A DNA stretch of 64,000 bases from Isoetes taiwanensis (Eukaryota > Streptophyta > Lycopodiopsida > Isoetales > Isoetaceae). Position 1 is the stretch's first letter; each line of letters begins with the position of its first letter. The position numbers and the translations under genes are program-made. The notes under the pieces are model-generated. The model had not been told where the DNA came from, did not search any database, and saw only the letters and a program-made list of their open reading frames with translations. Of this stretch, positions 45,491-56,359 are shown piece by piece. The DNA lies in contig JAJEKV010000049.1 of the NCBI GenBank assembly GCA_021234155.1, forward strand, positions 4,585,001-4,649,000, written 5' to 3'.

Positions 45491-45665
45491 CTATTGTATA
45501 GAGGGTATGCCACCTGCGTGCAAGGGGTCGGCAAAAACCCCCTTTTATACGCATTTGAATTTTTTCAGAAACCCCCTTTCCAGCCACATACGGTACCAAA
45601 ATCGCCCTAAAAACGCCAAAAAGCTACCCCTAGGTACGAGTATATGTACAGTTTAAGGGGAAAAC
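45485..45665. other. About 170-bp insertion within Copia-3
   Basis: The expected link from VLAVQTMRV to PGRRRPPVTL is interrupted by about 170 bp containing CCCCTTTT-type tracts and GTACGAGTATATGTAC. No clear terminal repeats were found. The class is unknown. Confidence 0.4.
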
Positions 45666-46235
45666 AAACCCTTTTGGGTCACTCGCATGGTTTGTACGGC
45701 CAAAACTATATGAACCTCCCTTGGCCGTCTAGTAATACGAGTGTCATGAAATTCTTGTTGAGACATAACTCTAGAGGATTGTGCAGAATTATCTTCAGGT
45801 GATATAGTGTAATGATCATCTAGTGAAATAATATTCTCATGTAACTGATCAGATAAATCTTCATATTCTCCTCCAACACTATTAGGTAAATCCGAGATAT
45901 CAGGTAAAGTAGAAGGTTGATGTGACGGTACTTTCTCAATATCACTCTCGTTGAAAATATTTTCATCAGAATACTCACGAAAATTTGATAGAACATCATG
46001 ATCATGATCATTAGACTGCGAAGGAGATTGGATCATAACATTTTCATTAACAACTGTATCTCTATAGTGGCATAACACAACCTTTCTAGAAACCAAATCA
46101 AATAGTCGATAGGCAGGTGCATTATCAGCATAACCTAAAAAGACAACCTTTTGAGCAACTGGCTGTAACTTAGTCCTTTTTCTCACTAGGAATATAAGCA
46201 TAAGCCTGAGATCCAAATACTTTAAAATGTTCAAC
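45653..46235 (-). pseudogene. Copia-3 integrase C-terminus and linker
   Basis: Continues from VEHFKVFGSQAYAYIP in a shifted frame to KVVFLGYADNAPAYRLFDL and VSRKVVLCHYRDTVVNENV, the GKR-like tail of copia integrases, followed by an acidic linker before RT. It starts directly beside the large transposon. Confidence 0.85.
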
Positions 46236-46239
46236 TGTA

Positions 46240-46260
46240 GGGTAAAAGCACGTTAGGGTG
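46240..46260 (+). repeat. Terminal inverted repeat, left
   Basis: Begins GGGTAAAAGCACGTTAGGG. Identical over 21 bp to the reverse complement of 61706-61726. Preceded by TGTA. Confidence 0.95.
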
Positions 46261-46507
46261 ATAAAATATTGGGTCATTTTAATACATATACATTTTTAGA
46301 AATGTATAATAATTACCGTGAATTTTGGTTTTTTTTTTCGACCGAAAATAGGCATATCGAAAATTCCCTCCAATTCTTTCTTCCCCGTTCTTGTTTCTTT
46401 GTCATTTGATCTCTCTGCTTTTACCCTGCGATCCGGCACCTCGATCTCTTGCAAGCGACTAAAGCACGCTCTTCCGAAGTCGCTTGGCCATTTTCGACAA
46501 ATCAAAG

Positions 46508-46638
46508 GTACAATCGTCTTCTTCCCTAGTTTTTTTCTTTCTGCTTTTAATTTATTACTTTAGGTTTTTGTTTACATGTGCAAGCTCAGATTGTTGCACC
46601 TTTAGGACAATTAAAAGATATTTCTTGTTGCATTGCAG
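46508..46638 (+). other. 5' UTR intron of the Ulp1-like gene
   Basis: Donor CAAAG-GTACAATC and acceptor TTGCATTGCAG, with a T-rich 3' part. The ATG follows nine bases after the acceptor. A conserved-looking 5' intron supports a once-expressed gene. Confidence 0.6.
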
Positions 46639-47660
46639 GTATAGACAATGGCGAAGACACCAAAGAAGAGTGTTGCCCCTGCATCAGTCCGAAAATCTCC
46701 CAGGGCTTCCAAAGCAGGGACACATTTGAAGTCTGGAAGTCCTGGCTGCAGCAAGGAGGACACAGTATTTTCTGCAAGGGATCTGGCGAATATGAAATTC
46801 AAGGAAAAATTTGCAGAGTACAACTCTTTAGTGACAGAAGTTTGGGGATCTAAGGAACCTACCAGGTACGGGTACAAGGATGAGCTGGTGAAGTTGGAAG
46901 ACCAGGCAGAATTTTTTAAGTGGTATGAGTTTGCATTCGGTAGGAAAGATGTACAGAATCACTATGTTCCCCTGTATTTTGCTAGAGCATTTGCCTTACA
47001 CTTAAAAGGTGAATCAGTTGATTGGGATGATGTTAAAAAAACAGCCACAGCTAAAAGCAAGGTCAAAGAATCCGAGGTTTTGACTGAAGTTGTAAGACCA
47101 AGTCCAAAGAATGCCAAGGGCCACAAGTCCTATGATACTTTCTACAAAAAAGAGGATCTGGACAGTTTGAATGTATTTCTTGAGAGCAGATCCTCTTTGA
47201 AGGAAAGCATATGTAAGGAGATGCAGAATTTACAGGAGACGAGACTGCAGCTATACGAGACTTTGAAGCATAGGGAAGGGGAAAGGGCAGTATATTCTAA
47301 GCTAGTCCATGAGGCCGAGACTAATTACTTGAATCTGATGTCAGAGTTGGAGGCATTTCAACAGCAGATGGATGGAAGTGACGGTAGTGCTATGAAGTTT
47401 GAGCACATAAAATGGAAGGTGGAGGATGCAATTGCGCAGAAGAGCAAGCGGGGGCAGGATCTAGCTGAGCTTAGCAAGGAAGTGGAAGCAAAAGCATCTG
47501 AGTTGAGGCAGCTAGATTCTGAACTCAATTTAAGGTCTTCAAAGAAGAGAGCAATTGAGGAGGGGGACACAAAGATTTTGGAGTTGAGGGAGTTCTTAGA
47601 TCACTCCTCGGTCCTTAGCTTGCAGCCTCCTCCTCTTTCTTTGATTTCAGTTGCAGAGCA

Positions 47661-48263
47661 TGTTGGAAAGCAAGTATTTACTAGAGCTAGTTTTTCAACA
47701 AATGTTATTCAATCTTCAAATCAAACTTGCAACTAACAAGTAGTAAATTCAAGCAAGGAAGATAATAGTTTCAATTTATCAAAGGAGCCAAGAGATGGTC
47801 ACTTATCCTTTGATATTAATATCCTTCCTTTTAGACAATAGAACAAATCTTAGTCATTAAACCAAGTATACTGTAGCAGCTTCAAACCTTCAATCTTGTC
47901 TGCAGCACGGCACAAGTACCTTCTAATTCGTCTCTCTGTGTATTTATCCAAGCTCCTCCGACGGTTACGGCACTGGATCAGCACCTACAGATAGAAAGCT
48001 TGTGCTATCAATATTATCCCACAGGCGTAACTTTCCAATCCGGCTTTTTTCACTTCTCCATTTATCCCACATGCATACCTGCTTGAATTGGCTAATCTCC
48101 AACCATTGAACGAAATAGATAAAACAATATAGTAATCTTGAACTATTAACAAACTTATGATTCCCCCTTAACCATATGATTTAGCTTAGGTCAACATGTT
48201 TCTCTATGCATTACTCATGATCACTGTAGCCAAGTATATCATCTGACAAGTCAATCTTCAACA
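47661..48263 (-). repeat. Copia-2 3' LTR
   Basis: Plus-strand TGTTGGAAAGC to CAATCTTCAACA. It contributes the last codons of the polyprotein frame (GYSDHE, stop at 48211). Confidence 0.95.
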
Positions 48264-49776
48264 TTCCCCCTTCAGATGATATATTCCTGTTATTATATTG
48301 TACAACATTTCTCAGTTCTTCAAACCTGCCAACTGATAGGGCTTTAGTCAGTAAGTCAGCATATTGATTCTTAGTTTTGACATAAATCAACTGTACTTCT
48401 TTCTTCTGTACCATATCCCTGACAAAGTGCACTTGCATTTCAATATGCTTAGACCTTTCATGTAGAATGGGATTTTTCGTCATAGCTATGCAGCTAGTGT
48501 TGTCACAAAAAATGTGAGTTGGACTTGTTTGCTCACATTTTAATTCTGCTAAGAGTCTTCTTTCCCATACTACCTCTTTTGTCAACAAAGAAGCTGCATT
48601 ATACTCTGCCTCAGCACTAGAAAGAGCTATGCTATTTTGTTTCTTGCATTTCCATGCTACTGGAGCTCCACCAAGCAATATAACATATCCAGAAGTAGAC
48701 TTTCTTTGGTCCAGATCCCCAGCCCAATCAGAGTCACAGTAAGCTTTTAATGTGAGATTATTTGTACAATACATAATTCCAACATTTAATGTCCCTTTTA
48801 AATACCTCAGTATTCTCTTGGCTGCAACCCAATGTTCCTTGCCTGGATTGTTATTATATCTACTTAACAAATTAACTCCAAATGCTATATCAGGTCTGGT
48901 AGAGTTGGCTAAATATGACAAACATCCTATCAGAGATCTGTATGGCATTTTTTCCATTTGTTTCTTTTCTTCAAGAGAATCTGGACACATGTGAACTGAT
49001 ATCTTGTGACCTGGTACCATTGGTGTGCTTGCAATATTGCATTCACTCATAGAGAATTTCTTGAGCATATTAGCAATCTGAGTTTCTTGACTTAAGATCA
49101 GCAACTTATTGGATCTATCTCTGTACACATCAATACCTAAGAATCTTTTTAATTCTCCAAGGTCTGTCATTTGGAATCTTTTCTTCAACAACCATTTACA
49201 ATGTTCCAATATTGATGTATTATTTGCCACCATAATATTGTCATCTACATATAAGCCAATGATACACCAATTTTTGTCATCACCAAATCTGTACAAATTT
49301 CCATCACATTGTAATTTTTGAAAACCCTGCTCTAAAAGATAACCATCCATACATCTGTACCATTCTCTTGGTGCTTGTTTTAGTCCATACACTGCCTTAT
49401 TCAATCTCCAGACCTTGCCCTTTTCTTCTTCAAAACCAGGTGCAGGTTTAAGGTAGATTTCCTCTTCTAATTCTGCATTTAAAAATGTTGTACTCACATC
49501 CATGTGATGAATTTCAAATCCATGAGCATTTGCAATTGCTAGCACTATTCTCAAGCTGTTAATCTTTACCAAAGGTGAGAAAGTCTCATCAAAGTCCATA
49601 CCTTTTTTCTGTGTAAAACCTTGTGCCACTAGTCTTGCCTTGAATTTTTTTATTTTTCCATCCACTCCTTGTTTAACCCTGAAAATCCACTTATTCCCAA
49701 CTACATTTTTGTTTTCAGGTTGATCTACCACAGTGTAAGTTTTTGTTCTTTGAAATGCCTGCATTTCTTCTTCCAT
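48211..49776 (-). CDS. Copia-2 reverse transcriptase-RNase H
   Basis: 521 codons. RT blocks: NKWIFRVKQGVDGKIKKFKA, LVAQGFTQKKGMDFDETFSP, HHMDVSTTFLNAELEEEIYL, LNKAVYGLKQAPREWY and the catalytic GLYVDDNIMVAN. RNase H follows: RYLKGTLNVGIMY, CDSDWAGDLDQRKSTSGYV, IALSSAEAEYNAA, HIEMQVHFVRDMV. All key acidic residues are present, so the domain itself looks functional. The ATG is internal to the polyprotein. Expression would require restoring the frame upstream. Confidence 0.95.
   Translation of the reverse strand: MEEEMQAFQRTKTYTVVDQPENKNVVGNKWIFRVKQGVDGKIKKFKARLVAQGFTQKKGMDFDETFSPLVKINSLRIVLAIANAHGFEIHHMDVSTTFLNAELEEEIYLKPAPGFEEEKGKVWRLNKAVYGLKQAPREWYRCMDGYLLEQGFQKLQCDGNLYRFGDDKNWCIIGLYVDDNIMVANNTSILEHCKWLLKKRFQMTDLGELKRFLGIDVYRDRSNKLLILSQETQIANMLKKFSMSECNIASTPMVPGHKISVHMCPDSLEEKKQMEKMPYRSLIGCLSYLANSTRPDIAFGVNLLSRYNNNPGKEHWVAAKRILRYLKGTLNVGIMYCTNNLTLKAYCDSDWAGDLDQRKSTSGYVILLGGAPVAWKCKKQNSIALSSAEAEYNAASLLTKEVVWERRLLAELKCEQTSPTHIFCDNTSCIAMTKNPILHERSKHIEMQVHFVRDMVQKKEVQLIYVKTKNQYADLLTKALSVGRFEELRNVVQYNNRNISSEGGMLKIDLSDDILGYSDHE
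48264..48272 (-). other. Copia-2 polypurine tract
   Basis: Minus strand GAAGGGGGAA directly against the LTR. It is also coding (SEGGML). Confidence 0.85.
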
Positions 49777-50160
49777 TGCTTGAATCCAGTTACCTGAATC
49801 TTTTCCTTTTATAGCCTCTTCAAAGTGTGTGGTAGGTCATCTGTTTCCAAAACTAAAATATCAAATAAGGAGTTAACTTCAAAGGTGTCATACCTTTTAC
49901 TTTTTCCAGTCTCACTTCTCCCATACAATTCTGTATTCACTTTTGCTTCATCAGCCAATATTTGAGCCTCAGTTCTCCTTTTCATTCTTTTTTTCTTTTC
50001 TGGTACCATTATAGCTGCAGGTACAGGCTCTTCATGCTCAGCTCCAACCTGTTCTTCTTCAAACTCAGTTGCCTGTATTTGTTCTTGTTCATCATCACTA
50101 TCATCATCTTCAATTGTTTTTTCCCCTTGTACAGGTTTTCTGTAATCACAGAATTATCAG
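49777..50160 (-). pseudogene. Copia-2 integrase-RT linker with two frame changes
   Basis: The acidic linker (GEKTIEDDDSDDEQEQIQ) and then MVPEKKKRMKRRTEAQIL and YDTFEVNSLFDILVLETDDL lie in a frame different from both neighbours. Shifts occur near 50145 and 49830. With LTRs almost identical, these shifts are either new mutations, inherited from the parent, or sequence errors. Confidence 0.75.
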
Positions 50161-52513
50161 TTTTAAAGTCTATGTCTTTGATTTTTTCATTTACAATTGG
50201 AATGGCTTTATAATATCTTTCCTCATCGAACACCACATCTCTGCTGATCAATATTTTCCTGTTCATGGGATCATACAACCTATAGCCTTTTGAATTAGGG
50301 TCATAACCTACCAAGTAGGCAATACAAGCACGATCATCAAGTTTTTTTCTTACTTCTTCAGGTATATGAACAAAGGACAAGCAGCCATAAGATCTTAAGT
50401 GTTCATAGTCAGGTATTTTACCTGACCATAGCATATTTGGTATTGTACCTCTTGTGCTGATTGAAGGTAGCATATTTTGTATATACACAGCAGTTCTTAC
50501 AGCCTCATCCCAGAGAAAATTTGGCAACCCTGAATATTTTAACATTGATCTAACAGCATTTAATATTGTCCTGTTTTTTCTTTCTGCCACACCATTTTGT
50601 TGTGGAGAATACCTGCAAGTTAATTGTCTTTTTATACCTCGTGTAGCACAAAATATTTTGAAGTCATCTGACAAATATTCCCCTCCTCTATCAGATCTTA
50701 TGCACTTAATTTTCCTTCCTGTTTCTAGCTCAACTTCAGCAACAAACAATTTTAGTGCATCCAAGGCCTGATCTTTTGTTTTGAGCAGATAACATTTTGT
50801 TTTTCTGCTAAAATCATCTATGAATGTCATAAAGTATCTATTTTTCTTTAAACTTGTAACATTAATAGGCCCACACAGATCCGTATGAATTAGATCCAAT
50901 ATTCCTTTAGCTCTTTTTGTAGATCTTTTAAAAGACAATCTTGTTTGCTTGCTAAGCTGACAACCAGCACATATTCTTTTCCTACCTTCTTCCTTTGTAT
51001 TTATATATTTGTGCTTTCCTAGTAATTCTATGTTTGCCATATTTGTATGACACAATCTATTATGCCATATATCCTTTGTTGACAGTTCAGCAATATTGAT
51101 GCTTGGATTTTGTTCTCTTTGAAAACCAAACAAATTTCCAACCCTCCTTCCAATAAATCTCAGAATATTCTCCTTATATATTTTGCACTGAAGTCTTTCA
51201 AAAACAACTTTGAAACCAAGATCAACAAGCTGACATATTGATATTAAATTTCTTACTAGGTTTGGAACACACAAAACCTCCTTAAGCAATACACTTTTTC
51301 CTTGCAAATCAAATATTTCCAAAATTCCAGAATCCTGAATTTCTTGTACTCCACCATCACCAAGTTGAACATGACCCCAACTTCTTTTGCACTCTTTTAA
51401 TAGTCTTAGATCATGTACTACACTCTTTTCTGCTCCTGAATCTAACACAAGGAACTTGTTGTTAATTTTATTCATTCCTTGAGTGACACGAAATAATTTT
51501 GTTACCTCAACTGTATCATCCAAGTCCTCTTCTTCAATCTTGGCATCTTCAACTATGTTTAAACTAGAAGCTCCTCTGGATCTCCCTCGACCTCTTGAGC
51601 TTCCAAAACCCTTGCCACGACCTCTTCCCCTACCACTGATGCCCTTAGGGCTTGGACAATCAACTGCAAAATGCCCTTTCCCATCACAGTTAAAACATAA
51701 TTTAAAACCTTTACCTGCACTTGGGCATTCAGATTTTAGATGGCCATATTGATTGCAAGTATAGCAAGGACCTATTTTATCTCCCCTTCCAAAACTTGAG
51801 CTTGCTCCCTTCCTTTGTTTTCCTGTATACAATACCTCGGCAGATTCATCATCATCATGCACACCTTTTGTTTGTTCGAACTCAGTCCGAATCATTCTTA
51901 AAGCATGTTCTTTAGAAGTTGCAATATTCCTTATCAGAGTTGCCAACTGTGTATTATGTGACACTGCTCTAGACAGTGCTAAGATCTGATATTGATCACT
52001 GAGAATATTTCCTGCACCCTCCAAATCTGCTACAATTGAGTCAAATTTTTCCAGAAAATCTGTCAAATTATCCTTTTCAAACAACTTTAACTTTCTTAAT
52101 TGTTTCTCTAGTAAGTCAATTTGTGAAGAGCTTTTTACCTCATATTGACTCACCAAATAACGCCACATTTCGTTTGGTTTCATTCCCCTCAGCCTTAACT
52201 TAAGAGCAGTACCCACTTTGCTCAGTATGATCGCTTGTGCCTCCTTAACCTTTGCTGCATCAGATACTACTGGTGTTGAAGAGCTTTTAGCCACTGTGGG
52301 TCCTGCAGCTCCTCCAGATGCACTTGTACTAACTTCAGGACTTGAGCCTCCAGAACTTGTTGCAGTTACAACCTGCCCTTCTCCATCTACCAAGTGCCAC
52401 AAGTTTTCAAACTCAAGGACAGATCTTATACCATCCTTCCACACCTGAAAACCTGTATCTCCCTTAAAGACTTCAATCTGATTCAACAGATTAGCTGCAA
52501 ATCTAGTAGACAT
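50009..52513 (-). CDS. Copia-2 gag-protease-integrase
   Basis: About 834 codons from MSTRFAANLLNQIEVFKG. Gag with a Ser/Gly-rich segment, then two CCHC knuckles (CYTCNQYGHLKSEC, CFNCDGKGHFAVDC) and an RG-rich stretch. Protease (FLVLDSGAEKSVV), pre-integrase (DIWHNRLCHTNMAN, CAGCQLSKQ), integrase core with DLIHTDLCGP, TFIDDFSRK, CIRSDRGGEYLSDD and QQNGVAERKNRT, then YLVGYDPNSKGYRLYD. All catalytic residues are intact. The last 40 codons after NSVITEN are out of frame. Same lineage as Copia-1 gag. Confidence 0.95.
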   Translation of the reverse strand: MSTRFAANLLNQIEVFKGDTGFQVWKDGIRSVLEFENLWHLVDGEGQVVTATSSGGSSPEVSTSASGGAAGPTVAKSSSTPVVSDAAKVKEAQAIILSKVGTALKLRLRGMKPNEMWRYLVSQYEVKSSSQIDLLEKQLRKLKLFEKDNLTDFLEKFDSIVADLEGAGNILSDQYQILALSRAVSHNTQLATLIRNIATSKEHALRMIRTEFEQTKGVHDDDESAEVLYTGKQRKGASSSFGRGDKIGPCYTCNQYGHLKSECPSAGKGFKLCFNCDGKGHFAVDCPSPKGISGRGRGRGKGFGSSRGRGRSRGASSLNIVEDAKIEEEDLDDTVEVTKLFRVTQGMNKINNKFLVLDSGAEKSVVHDLRLLKECKRSWGHVQLGDGGVQEIQDSGILEIFDLQGKSVLLKEVLCVPNLVRNLISICQLVDLGFKVVFERLQCKIYKENILRFIGRRVGNLFGFQREQNPSINIAELSTKDIWHNRLCHTNMANIELLGKHKYINTKEEGRKRICAGCQLSKQTRLSFKRSTKRAKGILDLIHTDLCGPINVTSLKKNRYFMTFIDDFSRKTKCYLLKTKDQALDALKLFVAEVELETGRKIKCIRSDRGGEYLSDDFKIFCATRGIKRQLTCRYSPQQNGVAERKNRTILNAVRSMLKYSGLPNFLWDEAVRTAVYIQNMLPSISTRGTIPNMLWSGKIPDYEHLRSYGCLSFVHIPEEVRKKLDDRACIAYLVGYDPNSKGYRLYDPMNRKILISRDVVFDEERYYKAIPIVNEKIKDIDFKTDNSVITENLYKGKKQLKMMIVMMNKNKYRQLSLKKNRLELSMKSLYLQL

Positions 52514-52529
52514 TTTCAACAACCTGGAG

Positions 52530-52541
52530 CTCTGATACCAA
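52530..52541 (-). other. Copia-2 primer binding site (tRNA-iMet)
   Basis: Minus strand TGGTATCAGAGC, one base from the 5' LTR, as in Copia-1. Confidence 0.95.
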
Positions 52542-52542
52542 T

Positions 52543-53144
52543 GTTGGAAAGCAAGTATTTACTAGAGCTAGTTTTTCAACAAATGTTATTCAATCTTCAA
52601 ATCAAACTTGCAACTAACAAGTAGTAAATTCAAGCAAGGAAGATAATAGTTTCAATTTATCAAAGGAGCCAAGAGATGGTCACTTATCCTTTGATATTAA
52701 TATCCTTCCTTTTAGACAATAGAACAAATCTTAGTCATTAAACCAAGTATACTGTAGCAGCTTCAAACCTTCAATCTTGTCTGCAGCACGGCACAAGTAC
52801 CTTCTAATTCGTCTCTCTGTGTATTTATCCAAGCTCCTCCGACGGTTACGGCACTGGATCAGCACCTACAGATAGAAAGCTTGTGCTATCAATATTATCC
52901 CACAGGCGTAACTTTCCAATCCGGCTTTTTTCACTTCTCCATTTATCCCACATGCATACCTGCTTGAATTGGCTAATCTCCAACCATTGAACGAAATAGA
53001 TAAAACAATATAGTAATCTTGAACTATTAACAAACTTATGATTCCCCCTTAACCATATGATTTAGCTTAGGTCAACATGTTTCTCTATGCATTACTCATG
53101 ATCACTGTAGCCAAGTATATCATCTGACAAGTCAATCTTCAACA
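52543..53144 (-). repeat. Copia-2 5' LTR
   Basis: Identical to 47661-48263 except for one missing T. Followed by GAGCA. Confidence 0.95.
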
Positions 53145-53149
53145 GAGCA

Positions 53150-53343
53150 GCCAAATGCTGATTTTCAGTCCTGCACAAATTGCGAGCAGTGTTTTGGTTC
53201 CTTCCCAGTGGTATTGGCATCTTGCAGACATCCTTACTGCCTATTATGTATCTCCTATCTTGCTAGCACAAGGAACAACTGCGCGGTACCAGGCTGCACA
53301 TGGGATGTGAATCTACCTCGTGCATTGGGGCTGATTGGAAAAG
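53150..53343 (+). pseudogene. RING-like finger exon split from exon 2 by Copia-2
   Basis: After removing Copia-2 and one GAGCA copy, the frame runs SVAEQPNADFQSCTNCEQC on to FPVVLASCRHPYCLLCISYL and NNCAVPGCTWDVN. The order Cx2C, CxHx2Cx2C, Cx4C matches a RING-type zinc finger, usually an E3 ubiquitin or SUMO ligase module. It ends at a GTAAGC donor. A RING finger together with a SUMO-type protease in one product would be unusual. Confidence 0.7.
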
Positions 53344-55160
53344 GTAAGCATGCATAATCGATTTCTTTCATGTCTTTCTTTATTAGTTCAGGTGTAAGAT
53401 TGGTAGATGGATATTAGTTAGAAGTTGTGCATTGGTTGTGCATTAATTGTTCTGTAGTATATTAATTACATTTGGGTTTTAAAATGTAGGTTGAAGTGAA
53501 GATTTGTAGGGTTGGATCGTTTTGCTTTTCTAGGCTGGTGTAAACATCATGTTAGTACATGCATATTATTAATGTGCATGATGTATAGTGTTGCCAGATA
53601 ATATTGAGGCGTTACTTTTATGTACTAAGAAAATAGGATAAGTAGGTAACTGCCTGTGTGTACATTTGTATAACATGTGGTCTTCTACTGGGGGACATTT
53701 TGATACATGCTGTACTCTATGATACATTTTAATGCAATTACAATTTTCCAGTAAGCTTTTCTACAGTTGGCTCCAAATACATATATCTAATACAGCTACA
53801 TGGATGGAATGCATTTATGAATTCTTTTTTCTAGGAAGCTTTCTACATTTGGATGTGGGTACATAAAACTGTACATAGTTCTGCAATACAGATACATGGA
53901 ATACATTTGGAATTGGATTGTACATTGCTTTTGTGGATTGTACATTTCTTTCAGTCATCTAGTTATTATTGGTAATGCTTTCATTCTTGCAGGTGACATG
54001 GGTAGTATAAAGAAGCCAGAGAAAGGTATGTGATATGTGGTTATGGTTTTTTCATATGTATTTCAATTTCACCTCGTATGCAGATGCCGACAAGAACAGA
54101 GTAGATCCTCCTGCAAAGACACTTGATTTTTCAAGTTGTGTAGATGATTATTATGGAGGGAAGCATGATAAGTCAACCCCGTCCACATCTAGGTCACCTC
54201 TGAACACATTCAACACATTTTTGCAGCGAGCATGAGAGAGGAGGAAAAGGAACATCAAGTAAGTAATTAGTTTTAAATGAATTTGCTGGATTTTATAAGG
54301 AAGCAAATTGAGCTCATTTTTTTAATAACAGATACAGTTGTCACAAGCAAAGCTACAATTGTAGCTTCATATGCACAACAAATTGAGCTCCTGAAGCAAA
54401 GGGCTGAATGTGGCAACACAGGTGTGTGTCCATATTAGTTTAATTTCTACATTTTCTTGATGTTTATGCTGTTGTTGACAATGAGTTATCTTGTGGTACT
54501 GGAACCAGCGAGCGAGGAGAACAATGAAGCCGTCTCTGACACTCTAAAGAAAAAAGGTATTATTGTAGAGATCTTCGACACTCCAAAGAAAACAATTGCA
54601 GACAATGTGCAGAAGGTACCAATTCTAAAGCCAATGCCACATCATCAGACCGAACTTGAAATGCTGTTTTCAAGTGGTAAGTCAAAAACTACTTATTGCA
54701 TTTAGTTATTGCATGTTCATACATTTTATTATTCGCAGAAACAGAGGAAACTAGTGGATCTATGGCCTTAGTTGGAACTACAATCGAAAAGATTGAAGAA
54801 TCATGTAAGACAGGAACATATACAACTGGTACTGAAGAAATTTTAGTGGAGAATGTGGCTCTGAGATATAGGCGGTGGTTGTGGTGAAGCAAGAGAAGGA
54901 GGAATCTGAGGATAGAACAGATACAGATAGTGGTGTGAACGAGAAAGAGTCAAGAAAAAGAAAAGATACAAAGGTGTCGCGGCCAGCTAAGAGAACTAGA
55001 AGCCAGACATCAGTTGAGCAACTGTAAGTGTAATTGGATTAGTAAATATGTGTTTTATGCTAGTTACCATTGATGCTTGGTTTGCAGTGACATGGATAAC
55101 CTTCAGACAATGGTTCCATTCTATCCGTTCCAAGCTAAACCTCTGATTAAGGTCACTTAA
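53344..55160 (+). other. Central small exons and introns of the Ulp1-like gene
   Basis: Exon candidates with GT..AG borders: 53993-54025 (GDMGSIKKPEK), 54084 to about 54258 (NRVDPPAKTLDFSSCVDDYY), 54333-54420 (SYAQQIELLKQRAECGNT), 54510-54675 (EIFDTPKKTIADNVQ) and 54740-55023 (KQEKEESEDRTDTDSG, RPAKRTRSQ). They are hydrophilic, with probable nuclear targeting signals. Frame changes near 54225 and 54878 and the TAA at 55158 indicate loss of function. Confidence 0.5.
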
Positions 55161-56359
55161 AACCGTGTGGAGACATTGTTTAAAGATAGGTACTTGTCTA
55201 ATGAGACATTTAGACATATTCGGAAGGTATGTGAGCAGCACATTGACATCCAAATGGCGAGATGTCTTCTTTTTCTTCCCTTCAGAAAACTTTTTGACTT
55301 ATCGGGCAGCATTTAAAAGATTAGCCCTGGATGCTAATAGTATGGGACAGTCAAGGCGAAGTGCAGTTGAGAAAGGGCTACAAGGCATTGTTGTTAGTAA
55401 ATGCCAGTATATTATGGTTCCAGTTCAAGTTGAGGACCCTGCCCATCATGTTTTGGTGATTTTTGTTTTAGAGTCTGCAAAAAATTGCAGTACCACCTCA
55501 ATGGCTTCTCCTGCAATTATTGTGTTGAACTCCATGACTGGTATAACAGTGGACAGCAAACTCCTAAATATGTGAGCATTTTCTTTCAGTATATGTATCA
55601 CTGCTGCTTGCTTAAATCTTAGTTGCATGTTCTCATTTGTGTGTGCAGGCTTCATAAGGATGTCATCACATATCTAACCAACTCTAGCTCACGTAGAGTT
55701 GAATTATATGTGAAGAATGCAGTGAAGAAGGAAACTATTCCAAAGGTTCCACAACAACCAGATAATGTAAGCTGCGGTCTCTATGTGATGGCCTTTATGC
55801 AAGCTTTTGTGGATGCCCAAGTGAATTCTAAAAGCATGGTGAGTTGTTCTTATATTTCACATAAATCTTTTGGGATGTTTTATTGTAGCGGATCTTAATT
55901 CTTGTGTTTGTTGCAGTTTTCATCAACATGGTTCGACAAGGATTTTGCACTTGGCAGAAGAAATGTATTAATAAAAGCCATGATTGAATATGGTTTGAGA
56001 AGAAGAGATGAGACAAAACAAGTTGTCACTGGGTCTGGGCAGAAGAGTGGTAGTTAAAGTCATTCCAACTTATGGAATTTAAAGCTAATTGACTATTGTA
56101 CTTTGAAATTTATTTGAATAAGAAATTGTTTGCAACACTTTAATTTCTATCAAGGGTTAAAAACTAGAATTAGTTTAGACTTTCTGTCTTATCCTTAGGC
56201 TTGGTCAGGTTAGATGTATGGCTAACCTAACTGCCCTGGATTACTTACAGGGCTTATTATATTTGATCTCCAAGGCATTTTGGGTTACTATTGTAAATCA
56301 GCACCCAGTGACTATAATGGCACTCAAATGCCAATCCAATTACCTGATGGAGTCTTCTT

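Larger units (their letters stand above)
47661..53144 (-). mobile_element. Young Ty1/copia element Copia-2
   Basis: 5.48 kb, LTRs 603 and 602 bp that differ only by one T in the TTT run near the start, with target duplication GAGCA (47656-47660 and 53145-53149). The primer site and polypurine tract are intact. It encodes all copia domains on the minus strand, but gag-integrase and RT-RNase H lie in separate frames with a third frame between. Near-identical LTRs imply a very recent insertion. It splits the Ulp1-like cargo gene in its second exon. Confidence 0.97.
46648..56057 (+). pseudogene. RING/coiled-coil/Ulp1-like protease gene in the transposon
   Basis: A 5' UTR intron (46508-46638) precedes the ATG. 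Exon 2 encodes a basic start (MAKTPKKSVAPASVRKSPRA), an unknown domain with EFFKWYEFAFGRKDVQNHYV and a long coiled coil (residues 175-320). At 47660 Copia-2 interrupts it. The frame resumes at 53150 with a Cys-rich RING-like finger (CTNCEQCFG, CRHPYCLLC, CAVPGC) and splices at 53343. Small exons follow (53993-54025 and onward), with nuclear-localisation-like KESRKRKDTK. The last exons carry a C48 (Ulp1/SENP) catalytic core: His at 55444-55449 (AHHVLV), Asn at 55528 (VLNSM), and Gln-Cys at 55773 (QPDNVSCGLYVM), ending at TAA 56055-56057. Ulp1 enzymes cleave SUMO. An in-frame TAA at 55158 and frameshifts near 54225 and 54878 show decay. Exon borders are approximate. Confidence 0.75.
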
